Assembly (NCBI RefSeq): GCF_014203535.1
Contig: NZ_JACHJI010000013.1
Span: forward strand, 1 to 64,000
Length of the DNA: 64,000 bases
Direction of reading: 5' to 3'
Origin: Streptomyces griseomycini
GTDB taxonomy: Bacteria > Actinomycetota > Actinomycetes > Streptomycetales > Streptomycetaceae
The notes under the pieces were generated by a model. The model saw only the letters and a list, made by a program, of their open reading frames with translations, had not been told where the DNA came from and made no database searches. Shown in pieces: positions 1 to 8,556 of the stretch. A program made the translations under genes and the position numbers. Every line of letters starts with the position of its first letter. Within the stretch, counting starts at the first letter, position 1.

Positions 1-224
1 GCGTTCTCGTTGATCGCGTTGAGCCAGCCGTGGTCGGCCTGCGGCCCGGCGAAGCCGATGGTGACCGGCTTGCCCGGCTTGTCGTCGGCGACCGGGGCGT
101 TGCTCGTGTCCTGCTGCTTGCCGCTGGGCTCGTTGCTGGTGCACGCCGTGAGCAGCGCGCCGGCGGAAACGGCTGCGGAACCGAACAGCAGTGCTCTGCG
201 GCTGGTGGCCGGGATTCTTGCCAT
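1..224 (-). CDS. Sugar ABC transporter substrate-binding lipoprotein, N-terminal part (cut by window edge)
   Basis: Only the first 74 codons are inside the window. The start ATG at 224 opens a protein with a twin-arginine motif (SRRALLFG), a hydrophobic stretch and a lipobox (LLTAC), so it is probably exported by Tat and lipid-anchored. The mature part reads KPVTIGFAGPQADHGWLN, typical of ribose/xylose-type periplasmic-binding domains. It is the last gene of a leftward operon with the permease and ATPase (102 bases after the permease stop) and would deliver the sugar to them. The sugar cannot be named from this fragment. Confidence 0.85.
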   Translation of the reverse strand, partial: MARIPATSRRALLFGSAAVSAGALLTACTSNEPSGKQQDTSNAPVADDKPGKPVTIGFAGPQADHGWLNAINEN

Positions 225-276
225 GGCGGATCGACCCTTCGACTGGGTGGTGTGCGGGGGACGGAGGAGGGAGGGG

Positions 277-311
277 CGCCGGACGGCGGGGTCAGGACCC
301 GCCGTCCGGCG
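277..311 (-). terminator. Intercistronic hairpin between permease and binding-protein genes
   Basis: A perfect 14-base stem (277-290 with 298-311) and a 7-base loop lie between the permease stop and the binding-protein start. No T-run follows. In ABC operons such hairpins often stabilise or attenuate the mRNA so that the binding protein is made at a different level; that role is inferred. Confidence 0.5.
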
Positions 312-326
312 GTGTGCCGCACGGCG

Positions 327-1361
327 TCAGGCGTCGCCGCCGCGCAGTGAACGGCGCTGGACCAGGACCGCGGCGACGATGATCGCGCCCTTGGCGATCT
401 GCTGGACAGCGGTCTCCAGGTTGTTCAGGGCGAAGATGTTGGTGATCGTGGTGAAGACCAGCACGCCGAGGACGGAGCCGACGATGGTGCCGCGGCCGCC
501 GCTGAGCAGGGTGCCGCCGATGATCGCCGCGGCGATGGCGTCCAGCTCGTAGAGGTTGCCGTTGGTGTTCTGGCCCGAGCCGGCGAGCACGATCAGCATG
601 AACGCGGCGATGCCGCAGCACAGCCCGGACAGCAGGTACAGGTACAGGCGCTGGCGGCGGACGTCGATGCCGGCGAGCCGCGCCGCTTCGGCGTTGCCGC
701 CCACGGCGACGGTGCGACGGCCGAAGGTGGTCCGGTTGAGCACCAGCCAGCCGATGACGGTGACCGCGGCGAAGACCAGGACCAGGGGCGGGATGCCGAG
801 GACGTAGGCGTCCCGGACGCCGAGGTCGAGGACGCTGTCGACGGTCACGATCTGGGTCCGGCCGTCCGTGATCTGCAGCGCCAGTCCCCGGGCGGAGGCC
901 AGCATGGCCAGCGTCGCGATGAACGGCACCATCCTGCCGTAGGCGATGAGCACGCCGTTGACCAGGCCGCAGCCCACTCCGACGGCGACGGCGGTGAACA
1001 GGATGCCGCCGAAGCCGAACTCCTGCGTGGCGACCGTGGTCGCCCACACCGAGGCGAGCGCCACGATCGCGCCGACCGACAGGTCGATGCCGCCGGAGAC
1101 GATGACGAAGGTCATGCCGACGGTGACGACACCGATCACGGACGCCTGCGTGAGGACGAGCTGCAGGTTGCTCGTCGCCAGGAACTCGTCCGGTGCGGTG
1201 ATCCCGCCGACCGCGACGAGCACGGCGAGGACACCGAGCAGCGACAGACTGCGCACGTCCCATCGCAGACCGAGCGGTCGGCGCGAACTCTCCTTGTCCG
1301 CCGCGGACTCGGCGGCGGACGTCGGCGCTTCCTTCTGCGCCGTGGTGGCCGGCTGCGTCAT
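327..1361 (-). CDS. Ribose/xylose-type ABC transporter permease
   Basis: Integral membrane permease of the RbsC family (344 aa, normal length). After a charged N-terminal tail of about 35 residues there are roughly 8-10 hydrophobic segments. The family signatures VSGGIDLSVGAIVAL (near residue 88) and the IIGGTLLSGGRGTIVGS loop (near residue 290) are present; the latter contacts the ATPase. Its ATG overlaps the ATPase stop by four bases (ATGA, 1358-1361), so the two are translationally coupled. It would form the membrane channel of a carbohydrate importer with the neighbouring ATPase and lipoprotein. Confidence 0.92.
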   Translation of the reverse strand: MTQPATTAQKEAPTSAAESAADKESSRRPLGLRWDVRSLSLLGVLAVLVAVGGITAPDEFLATSNLQLVLTQASVIGVVTVGMTFVIVSGGIDLSVGAIVALASVWATTVATQEFGFGGILFTAVAVGVGCGLVNGVLIAYGRMVPFIATLAMLASARGLALQITDGRTQIVTVDSVLDLGVRDAYVLGIPPLVLVFAAVTVIGWLVLNRTTFGRRTVAVGGNAEAARLAGIDVRRQRLYLYLLSGLCCGIAAFMLIVLAGSGQNTNGNLYELDAIAAAIIGGTLLSGGRGTIVGSVLGVLVFTTITNIFALNNLETAVQQIAKGAIIVAAVLVQRRSLRGGDA

Positions 1362-2881
1362 GGCGTCGGGTTCCCTTCCATCACAAGATCGAGTACACGG
1401 TGCTCGTCGAGCTCCCGGGCGTCCGCCGTGTGCACGACGCTGCCTTCACGGAGCACCAGCACCCGGTCGGCGAGCCCCAGGACTTCGGGCACCTCACTGG
1501 ACACGAGAAGTACGGCCAGGCCCTCGTCGGCCAGCCGGCGGATCACGGCGTAGAGCTCCGCCCGGGCTCCGATGTCGACGCCCCGGGTCGGCTCGTCCAG
1601 CAGCAGCACCTTGCAGCCGCGCAACAGCCAGCGGGCGAGCACCGCCTTCTGCTGGTTGCCGCCGGACAGCGTCCTGATCGCGGCGTCGGGGTTGTCCGGC
1701 CGCAGGGACAGCTCCCGAACCGCCTGGTGCGCCGCGGCGCGCTCGGCGCGCCGGTCGAGCCAGCCCGCGCGGGCGAACCGGGACAGGGTGGAGATCGAGA
1801 CGTTGCTGCTGACGGACTCCAGCATCAGCAGGCCCTGCGCCTTGCGTTCCTCGGGGGCGAGGCCGATGCCGGCGCGGACGGCCGCGCGGACGCTGCCGGG
1901 GGGCAGCGGGGTGCCCTCGACGAGGACACGACCGCCGTCGGCCCTGCGCGCCCCGTAGACCGTCTCCAGGATCTCGCTGCGTCCGGACCCGACGAGCCCG
2001 GCCAGACCGACGATCTCACCGGGCCGCAGCTCCAGATCGACGGGCGCGAACTCGCCCCGCCGGGTCAGTCCTTCGACCTTCAGCACCGGTTCCCGTCCCG
2101 TGGCGAACCCCGCCCGGGGCCGCTCGGGGAAGACGTACTCGACGTTGCGTCCCGTCATCAGGGCCACGACCTCGCGGGTCGGTGTCGACTCCGCGGGCAG
2201 CCCGCCGGCCACGGCCCGGCCGTCCTTCAGCACCGTCACCCGGTCGCCGATGCGCCGGATCTCCTCGAGCCGGTGCGAGATGTAGACGACGGCCACCCCC
2301 TCCGCGGTGAGGTCCGCGACGATGCGGAAGAGGTTGTCGACCTCGTCCGGGTCGAGCGCGGCGGACGGCTCGTCCATCACGATCAGCCGGACCTCGTGGG
2401 ACAGCGCCCGGGCCATCGACACGATCTGCTGCTGCGCCGCCGACAACTCCCCGACCGGGCGGGCCGGGTCGATCTCCGGGTGCCCGAGCCGCTTCAGCAA
2501 CTGAGCGGTCGCCGTACGGGCGGTGGAGCCGCGCACGACGAACCCGGCGGACGTGGGTTCGTGTCCGAGGAAGACGTTCTCCGCGACGGACAGCCCCTCG
2601 ATCAGGTCGAGTTCCTGGTAGATGGTGGCGATGCCCAGACGCATGGCGGCGACCGGCGACCCCAGGGTCACGGGCTCGCCCCGCCAGGTGATCTCACCGC
2701 CGTCGGGCTGATGAGCCCCGGCGAGCACCTTGATCAACGTGGACTTGCCGGCGCCGTTCTGGCCGAGCAGGCAGTGGACTTCGCCGGCCTGGACCTCGAG
2801 GTCCACACCGTCCAGGGCGCGGACGCCCGGGAACGACTTGGTGATGCCGGTCATGCTGAGCAGCGGTGGTTCTGGTGCCAT
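1358..2881 (-). CDS. Sugar ABC transporter ATP-binding protein (RbsA/XylG type, two ABC domains)
   Basis: A 507-residue tandem ATPase energising sugar import. The first half has Walker A (GQNGAGKSTLIK), a signature motif (ELSAAQQQ) and Walker B (LIVMDEPSAALD); the second half has a degenerate Walker A (GLAGLVGSGRSEILE), signature (TLSGGNQQKA) and Walker B (VLLLDEPTRGVD), the usual RbsA pattern. The start at 2881 (MAPEPPLLSMTGITKSF) is chosen because the ABC domain begins there, after a GAGGGG-like ribosome site; the open frame extends upstream as low-complexity sequence. The stop overlaps the permease start. Confidence 0.93.
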   Translation of the reverse strand: MAPEPPLLSMTGITKSFPGVRALDGVDLEVQAGEVHCLLGQNGAGKSTLIKVLAGAHQPDGGEITWRGEPVTLGSPVAAMRLGIATIYQELDLIEGLSVAENVFLGHEPTSAGFVVRGSTARTATAQLLKRLGHPEIDPARPVGELSAAQQQIVSMARALSHEVRLIVMDEPSAALDPDEVDNLFRIVADLTAEGVAVVYISHRLEEIRRIGDRVTVLKDGRAVAGGLPAESTPTREVVALMTGRNVEYVFPERPRAGFATGREPVLKVEGLTRRGEFAPVDLELRPGEIVGLAGLVGSGRSEILETVYGARRADGGRVLVEGTPLPPGSVRAAVRAGIGLAPEERKAQGLLMLESVSSNVSISTLSRFARAGWLDRRAERAAAHQAVRELSLRPDNPDAAIRTLSGGNQQKAVLARWLLRGCKVLLLDEPTRGVDIGARAELYAVIRRLADEGLAVLLVSSEVPEVLGLADRVLVLREGSVVHTADARELDEHRVLDLVMEGNPTP

Positions 2882-3203
2882 GAGGAATCCCCTCGGCGGG
2901 TGCGGGCCGTGAGCGGGCAGGCCGGACAGGGCGGTTCGGGTACGTGGGCAGCTCCGGGGGCCCCTGGCGTCGTGTGCGCCGGGGCGTACGGGCTGATCAG
3001 GGCATGTCAGGGCAGGAGAGGACGCGGCAGGACAGGGCGGGGCGGAGCAAGGCGGGTCCGACGGCCCGCGACCGGTGCGGTGGTCGGAGCCGGCCGTCGA
3101 GGCGCCGTGCGGTGGCACGGCGGTGCTCCGGGCGTCGCGGTGGCGCCACGGGGGTGCGGTGGCGCGCTCGTGGTGGTCCGTGGCCGGCGGGGCCCGGCAT
3201 CGG
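2882..3203. other. Intergenic stretch between ROK gene and ATPase
   Basis: 322 bases without a convincing gene. It is rich in short GGCAGG/GGGCGG-like purine runs. The open frame on the minus strand is an in-frame extension of the ATPase frame with no domain. A promoter of the transporter operon may lie here, but I see no clear boxes. Confidence 0.5.
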
Positions 3204-4394
3204 TCAGGCCGGTGAGAACACGTGGTCGCTGATGAGCCGGGCCGCGCCGATGGCTCCGGCGGCCGGTCCCAACTCACCCAGCACGATCGGCAGGTTGCCC
3301 GTGGCCAGCGGCAACGACTGCCGGTACACCTGGGTCCGGACACTGGCCAGCAGGGTGTGCCCGAGCCCGGTCACGCCACCGCCGATCACCACCAGCCCCG
3401 GATTGAAGAAACTGACGAGTCCGGCGATGACCTGGCCCAGGCGCCTGCCGCCCTCCCGGATCAGTTCCAGAGCCACCGTGTCGCCCGCTGCCGCGGCGGC
3501 CGACACGTCCGCGGCCGTCAGGCGCCCGGCCGTCTCCAGCCGAACGGCAAGCTCCCCCGACCGGCCCGTACGTGCGGCCTCCTCCGCGTCACGGGCCAGG
3601 GCGGCACCACTGAAATGCGCTTCCAGACAGCCCCGGTTGCCGCACGCACACGCGCGGCCCGCCGGTTCCACCTGGATGTGGCCGATGTCGCCGGCGCTGC
3701 CCGTCGTACCGCGGTAGACCTCACCGCCGACGACGATGCCGCAGCCGATGCCGGTCCCGATCTTGACGCACAGGAAGTCGCCCGCGGAACGTGCCACGCC
3801 CGCGTGCTGCTCCCCCACCGCCATCAGGTTCACGTCGTTGTCGACCATGACCGGGCAGCCCAGTTCCTGGCTGAGCGCCTCCCGCACCGGGAAGCCGTCC
3901 CAGCCGGGCATGATCGGCGGCGCGACCGGCACGCCTTCCGGGAAGCGGACCGGGCCGGGGACGCCGATGCCGGCGCCGTCGAAGCCCTCCGCGACACCGG
4001 AGGCCTTCAGCTTGGCGGCCATCGACAGCACCTGCTCGAAGACCGCCACCGGACCCTCCCGGACGTCCATCGGATGATTCAGGTGTCCCAGGACCTCCAA
4101 CTCCGCGTTCGTCACGGCGACGTCGATCGACGTGGCACCGATGTCGACACCGAGGAAACGCAGCGCAGGTGCGAGCCGGATGTTGTGCGAGCGCCGGCCG
4201 CCCCGTGAGGGGGCGAGCCCGTCCGCGACCACCAGCCCCGTCTCCAGCAGCCGGTCCACCTCCACGGCCAGCTTCGAGCGGGACAGGTCCACCAGATCAC
4301 CCAGCTGGGCACGGGAGTTGGGCCCGCTGTCACGCAGTAAACGAAGCAGCCGCGCCTGGTGCGCGTTCTCAGGTCGAGCAGTCATCCGTCTCAC
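3204..4394 (-). CDS. ROK family transcriptional repressor
   Basis: 396 residues. A winged-helix DNA-binding domain (about residues 10-75, SRAQLGDLVDLSRSKLAVEVDRL) is followed by a sugar-kinase-like ROK domain with LGVDIGATS, the VDNDVN segment, KIGTGIGCGIV and a zinc-binding CACGNRGCLEAH motif. Such proteins repress sugar uptake genes until a ligand binds. It lies directly upstream of the ABC operon on the same strand and is its likely regulator. The GTG at 4394 follows a GGAGGGG site by a few bases; an ATG at 4385 is the alternative start. Confidence 0.92.
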   Translation of the reverse strand: MRRMTARPENAHQARLLRLLRDSGPNSRAQLGDLVDLSRSKLAVEVDRLLETGLVVADGLAPSRGGRRSHNIRLAPALRFLGVDIGATSIDVAVTNAELEVLGHLNHPMDVREGPVAVFEQVLSMAAKLKASGVAEGFDGAGIGVPGPVRFPEGVPVAPPIMPGWDGFPVREALSQELGCPVMVDNDVNLMAVGEQHAGVARSAGDFLCVKIGTGIGCGIVVGGEVYRGTTGSAGDIGHIQVEPAGRACACGNRGCLEAHFSGAALARDAEEAARTGRSGELAVRLETAGRLTAADVSAAAAAGDTVALELIREGGRRLGQVIAGLVSFFNPGLVVIGGGVTGLGHTLLASVRTQVYRQSLPLATGNLPIVLGELGPAAGAIGAARLISDHVFSPA

Positions 4395-4504
4395 GAACCC
4401 CTCCCCTCCCCTCGCCCACGGCTGGGGACCCGGCGCCTGTCTCCGTCGGCTGAGTCGTCAGGCTTTCGATGAGGAACGTAGCAACGATTCACCGGACTGG
4501 GAAG

Positions 4505-4530
4505 AAGTTGCGCACGACTCGGTGCGACTT
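4505..4530. promoter_or_regulatory. Imperfect inverted repeat upstream of the ROK gene
   Basis: AAGTTGCGCAC and GTGCGACTT face each other across six bases; the arms match over nine pairs if two bases bulge. It lies about 110 bases upstream of the ROK start, in the 352-base gap (4395-4746) between divergent genes. It is a candidate operator for the repressor. Nothing else is recognised in the gap. Confidence 0.3.
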
Positions 4531-4746
4531 TTTCCACACGCAGGACAAAGTCTGGACGGGAACCCCGGACGGGCACGCCGCCTTCCTTCGGATCGCCGAC
4601 GAACACCCGCTGGAGACCGCGCGCCGCGGGGCGGCCGAGGAGAATCGGGTGTGCGCGCCGCGGCCGGGGCCCGCACCACCTCGTGACCGGCCCGTGGCGC
4701 ACAGCGATCACCCAGCCGCCCCGCCGTCCCTCCCCAGGAGTTTCCC

Positions 4747-5961
4747 GTGACCGTCGAGGACCTCAACGCCGACGCCTGGACCGTCTACGGCCGGCGCCAA
4801 CTGGACCGGCGGTACGTGCCGCCCGTCCCGGAGCAGCTGAACTGGACCCCGTGGGCCGGCGTCGGCCCCGGGGCCGAGATCCTCGGCGACATCGCCGGCA
4901 AACGCGTTCTGGACATCGGGTCCGGGGCCGGCCACCACGCCGTGCACCTGGCCCGCGCCCACGGCGCGCTCGTGACCGCGGTCGAGCTGTCACCCACCCA
5001 GCACCAGCGTGCCGTCAGCGCCCACGCGGACGTTCCCCGCGTCCGGTTCGTGCCGGGCGACGTCGTCGACCACCTGAGCACCACCGCCCCCTTCGACGCC
5101 GCGTACGCCGTCAACAGCCTCGCCTTCATCGACCCGCACCGCGTCCTGCCCGCACTGCGCGCCGGCCTGCGCCCCGGCGCACCGCTGGTCCTCTCGCTCC
5201 TCCACACCGACCTGCACGGCCACGGCCCGTCCACGACGGTCGCGCCACGCGAGCAGACGATCAGGCTCCGGGACGATCCGCCGCTGCCCGTCCGGATGTG
5301 GGTCCTGGCGCCCCGGCTGTGGGAGGACCTGCTCATCGAGCACGGCTTCCGCGTCGAGGCCGTCGACCTCCTGCACCACCCCGACGAGAGCGTCCCCGTC
5401 GTGCAGCAGCTCATCCGCGCCCGGCGCCTCCCGGACCGTCGCGCACGCGTCACCAGCCGGCCCCGCACCACACGGCCGCCCGCACCGCACGCGGCCGTCG
5501 GCGTCGGCGCCGTCGTCCTCGGCGACCGGGGCGTGCTCCTCGGCCGCCACCGTCACGGCACCCTCGAACTGCCCGGCGGAACCGTCGAAGCCGGGGAGTC
5601 CCTGGAGGAGACCGTGGTCCGCGAACTCGCCGAGGAGACCGGCCTGACCGTCCGGCCCGAGGACGTCACCCTGCTGGGCACGCTCGTCGACCACGTCGGA
5701 GACGTCGTGCGGATCACCGTCGGCGCCCTCGTCACCGCCTGGCAGGGGCAGCCGGCCACACAGCCGCACGAGAGCGTCGGCGACTGGGCCTGGTACCCCC
5801 TGGACCGGCTGCCGGACGGCCTGTTCGTGTGCAGTGCCCAGATCCTCACCGCCTGGCGCCCCGACCTGCCCGTCGACCACGCCCCCGCGCACTTCACCCC
5901 CTACGCCCACCGCACGTCCGCGGAGGGGGTCCACCGTCTCCGCGGCCGGAGCGAGGCGTGA
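4747..5961 (+). CDS. Bifunctional SAM-dependent methyltransferase / NUDIX hydrolase
   Basis: 404 residues. The N-terminal half (about 1-235) is a class I methyltransferase with motif I VLDIGSGAGHHAVHLA and an acidic VTAVELS. The C-terminal half (about 250-385) is a NUDIX hydrolase with GGTVEAGESLEE followed by RELAEETGL, matching the box G-x5-E-x7-REL-x-EE-x-GL. The GTG start at 4747 has AGGAG five bases upstream. Neither the methyl acceptor nor the nucleotide substrate can be deduced. It stands alone, divergent from the ROK gene, so its context gives no pathway. Confidence 0.88.
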   Translation: MTVEDLNADAWTVYGRRQLDRRYVPPVPEQLNWTPWAGVGPGAEILGDIAGKRVLDIGSGAGHHAVHLARAHGALVTAVELSPTQHQRAVSAHADVPRVRFVPGDVVDHLSTTAPFDAAYAVNSLAFIDPHRVLPALRAGLRPGAPLVLSLLHTDLHGHGPSTTVAPREQTIRLRDDPPLPVRMWVLAPRLWEDLLIEHGFRVEAVDLLHHPDESVPVVQQLIRARRLPDRRARVTSRPRTTRPPAPHAAVGVGAVVLGDRGVLLGRHRHGTLELPGGTVEAGESLEETVVRELAEETGLTVRPEDVTLLGTLVDHVGDVVRITVGALVTAWQGQPATQPHESVGDWAWYPLDRLPDGLFVCSAQILTAWRPDLPVDHAPAHFTPYAHRTSAEGVHRLRGRSEA

Positions 5962-6649
5962 CGGCGCGGGTCACGGTTCGGCGAGCAGGGCCTCCACGGC
6001 GGAGTGCAGCTCCTCCGGCGTCGACCGTCGACCACGCCGACGAGACCGCCTCCGCGCAGCGTGAGGCGCCCGGCGCCTTCCCCGGGCTCGGGGCCTGCCC
6101 ACCGGTCCCCTCCCCGCGACGGCCCCGATGCGCCACTCGTCCCGGGCCGTCCGCGGCGCCGGCGGTGACGGGGGTGAGGAGGGCGGTCAGGGGTGCGGGG
6201 ACGGTGGGGGCGAGTCCGCCGGCGAGGGTGACCGCGGTCAGCGCGGGCGGGTTCGCCGCCGCGGCCACGACGAGCGGGCTCACGGCACCGGGAGCGGACC
6301 CGGTGGTCCGGACCGGACGGAGGACACCCGTGCCGAGGCCGGTCACGAGCCGCAGCAGCCGCCGGTCCGGCCGGTTCCGGGGCGCCGAAGCCGTCCGTCC
6401 CGTCCGCGACGGGACCAGGACCCGCGTCGAGGCCCTCGTCACCGGGATCGAGGCCCGGCAGGAGGAACGAGCGGCACGACCGCCGGGCACGCCGGGTGCC
6501 GCTCCGCCCGTCGGTCAGGCCGCTGATCCAGAACGTCCGACGTGACCTGGGATATACCCTTTGGCGTCCGGTTTCGCGTAGCTTGACCGACTGCTCCCGC
6601 ACAGCGCCGTGACATCGGGGGCACGTCACAGCGATCGTTCAGGAGACCC
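5962..6649. other. Non-coding or decayed stretch
   Basis: No intact gene. On the minus strand a short frame ending at 5971 reads TPEELHSAVEALLAEP and looks like the C-terminus of a lost gene; upstream of it the frame is not convincing. The last 100 bases probably hold the VanW-protein promoter. Confidence 0.4.
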
Positions 6650-8392
6650 ATGCGCCCTCGAATACCCTTCGTCCCCCGCACAGCCTCCCTCCCGCCCGTG
6701 GCCCTGGCGGGCGGCGCACTGACCGTGGGCATCGGCGGTCTGTACCTCGCCGGGCTGCTGCTCACCGGCGGTGAGATCGAGGCGGGTACGACGGTGCGCG
6801 GCGTGGACATCGGGGGCCTGACCCGCGAGGAGGCCGCCCGGAAGCTGGAGCAGCACCTGGTGGCGGCCGGCCCGCGGAAGCTGGCGGTGAAGGTCGGCGA
6901 CCGCAGGGGCACGGTCGACCCGCGGCAGGCGGGGTTCGCCTTCGACGTCCGGGAAACCCTCGACCGGGCGGCGTCCACCGGCGCCGATCCGGTCGGCGTG
7001 ATCGGCGGGCTGTTCCGCTCGGGCGGTGACATCGAGCCGGTCGTGCGGGTCGACGAGGACAAGGCCCGCGCCACCCTCGGGAAGCTGTCGGAGACGCTCG
7101 ACCAGCGGGTCCGCGACGGCGCCGTCTCCTTCGCCGGCGGCCGGGTCGAGCAGACCGCCCCGCGCACCGGGTACGCGCTGGACGCGGACGCCGCGATCGG
7201 CGCCCTGCGCGCCCCCTTCCTGCGCGGCGCGGCGGACTCGGTCACGGTGCTGCCCGCACACGAGACCAGGCCGAAGGTCACCGCGGAAGAGGTACGGCGG
7301 GCGGTGCGCGAGTTCGCGCAGCCGGCGATGTCGGCGCCGGTCGCGCTCACCGCGGGCGGCAAGCGGTTCACGATCACCCCGGCCGTGCTGGGCGAGCACC
7401 TGACGATGCGGCCGGACGGCGCCGGCAGGCTCGCCCCGGACCTCGACGGCAAGGGCCTGCGCGCCACGCCCGCGGTGGCCGGCGCCCTGAACGGCCTCCC
7501 CGCCACGCCCCGGAACGCCCGGCTGGGGCTCGAGGGCGACGAGGTCGTGGTGACCGCCGACGCCAGGCCCGGCGTGGAGGTCACCGACAAGGCCCTGGGC
7601 AAGGCCGTCCTGCCCCTGCTCACCGAGTCGGGCACCGCCCGCACCGGCGAGGTGGAGACGCGGCGGATCCAGCCGGAGGTGACCCGCGAGAACGCGGCGC
7701 GCCTGGGGCTGACCGAGAAGATGTCCTCCTTCACCGTCGAGTTCGAACCGGCCGCCTACCGCACGACGAACGTCGGCCGGGCCGTGGAACTCATCAACGG
7801 CTCCGTCGTCATGCCGAACGAGACCTGGAGCTTCAACCGGACCGTCGGCGAGCGCACCGAGGCCAACGGCTTCGTCGACGGCATCATGATCTTCGACGAC
7901 CAGTACACCAAGGCGCCCGGCGGCGGTGTCTCCGCCGTGGCCACGACCGTCTTCAACGCGATGTTCTTCGCCGGGGTCAAGCCCGTCGAGCACGGCGCCC
8001 ACTCCTTCTACATCGAGCGCTACCCCGAGGGCCGTGAGGCCACGGTCGCCTGGGGCAGCCTCGACCTGAGGTTCACCAACGACTCCGGCAAGGCCGTCTA
8101 CATCCAGGCCGAGTCCACCGACACCTCGCTGACCGTCAGCTTCCTCGGCACGAAGAAGTACGACGAGATCACGTCGGTCAAGGGGCCGCGCACCCATGTG
8201 CAGCAGCCGGAGACGAAGGTGAGCACCGACGAGCAGTGCGTGCCGCAGACCCCGCTCGAGGGCTTCGACGTCACCGTGGAACGGGTCTTCCACGACGGCG
8301 GCCGGGAGGTGAAGCGGGAACCGTTCCGCACCCACTACACCCCGCGTGACGAGATCGTCTGCGAAGAGGCACCGGGCGAGCGCCGGCCCTGA
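6650..8392 (+). CDS. VanW / YoaR-like putative peptidoglycan-binding protein
   Basis: 580 residues. One N-terminal membrane segment (about 17-38) would anchor it to the membrane with the rest outside. Repeated modules resembling the putative peptidoglycan-binding domain found with VanW (residues about 45-330) precede a VanW domain (about 350-500) with VMPNETWSFNRTVGERT and APGGGVSAVATTVFNA. A hydrophilic, G5-like tail follows. The family is linked to envelope functions, and to vancomycin resistance only by name. The ATG has CAGGAG upstream. A strong hairpin follows the gene, so it is probably monocistronic. Confidence 0.85.
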   Translation: MRPRIPFVPRTASLPPVALAGGALTVGIGGLYLAGLLLTGGEIEAGTTVRGVDIGGLTREEAARKLEQHLVAAGPRKLAVKVGDRRGTVDPRQAGFAFDVRETLDRAASTGADPVGVIGGLFRSGGDIEPVVRVDEDKARATLGKLSETLDQRVRDGAVSFAGGRVEQTAPRTGYALDADAAIGALRAPFLRGAADSVTVLPAHETRPKVTAEEVRRAVREFAQPAMSAPVALTAGGKRFTITPAVLGEHLTMRPDGAGRLAPDLDGKGLRATPAVAGALNGLPATPRNARLGLEGDEVVVTADARPGVEVTDKALGKAVLPLLTESGTARTGEVETRRIQPEVTRENAARLGLTEKMSSFTVEFEPAAYRTTNVGRAVELINGSVVMPNETWSFNRTVGERTEANGFVDGIMIFDDQYTKAPGGGVSAVATTVFNAMFFAGVKPVEHGAHSFYIERYPEGREATVAWGSLDLRFTNDSGKAVYIQAESTDTSLTVSFLGTKKYDEITSVKGPRTHVQQPETKVSTDEQCVPQTPLEGFDVTVERVFHDGGREVKREPFRTHYTPRDEIVCEEAPGERRP

Positions 8393-8435
8393 GGCCCCCC
8401 GTCGGTCCGTCCGGCGTGCCGTCGCCCCCGTCACC

Positions 8436-8498
8436 CGGACCCCGCCGCCCCGTCTCGACGGCGACGCCGTCCGCAACGAGGCGGGGCGGCGGGGTCCG
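8436..8498. terminator. Hairpin terminator after the VanW gene
   Basis: A 21-base stem with one mismatch (8436-8456 with 8478-8498), whose loop contains a smaller GACGGC/GCCGTC hairpin. It separates the VanW gene from the downstream phosphatase gene. Confidence 0.75.
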
Positions 8499-8556
8499 AG
8501 GAGTCCGACCGGTCACCCCGGAGGAACACGCGCGAAAGGGCACCCACATCAAGCAG

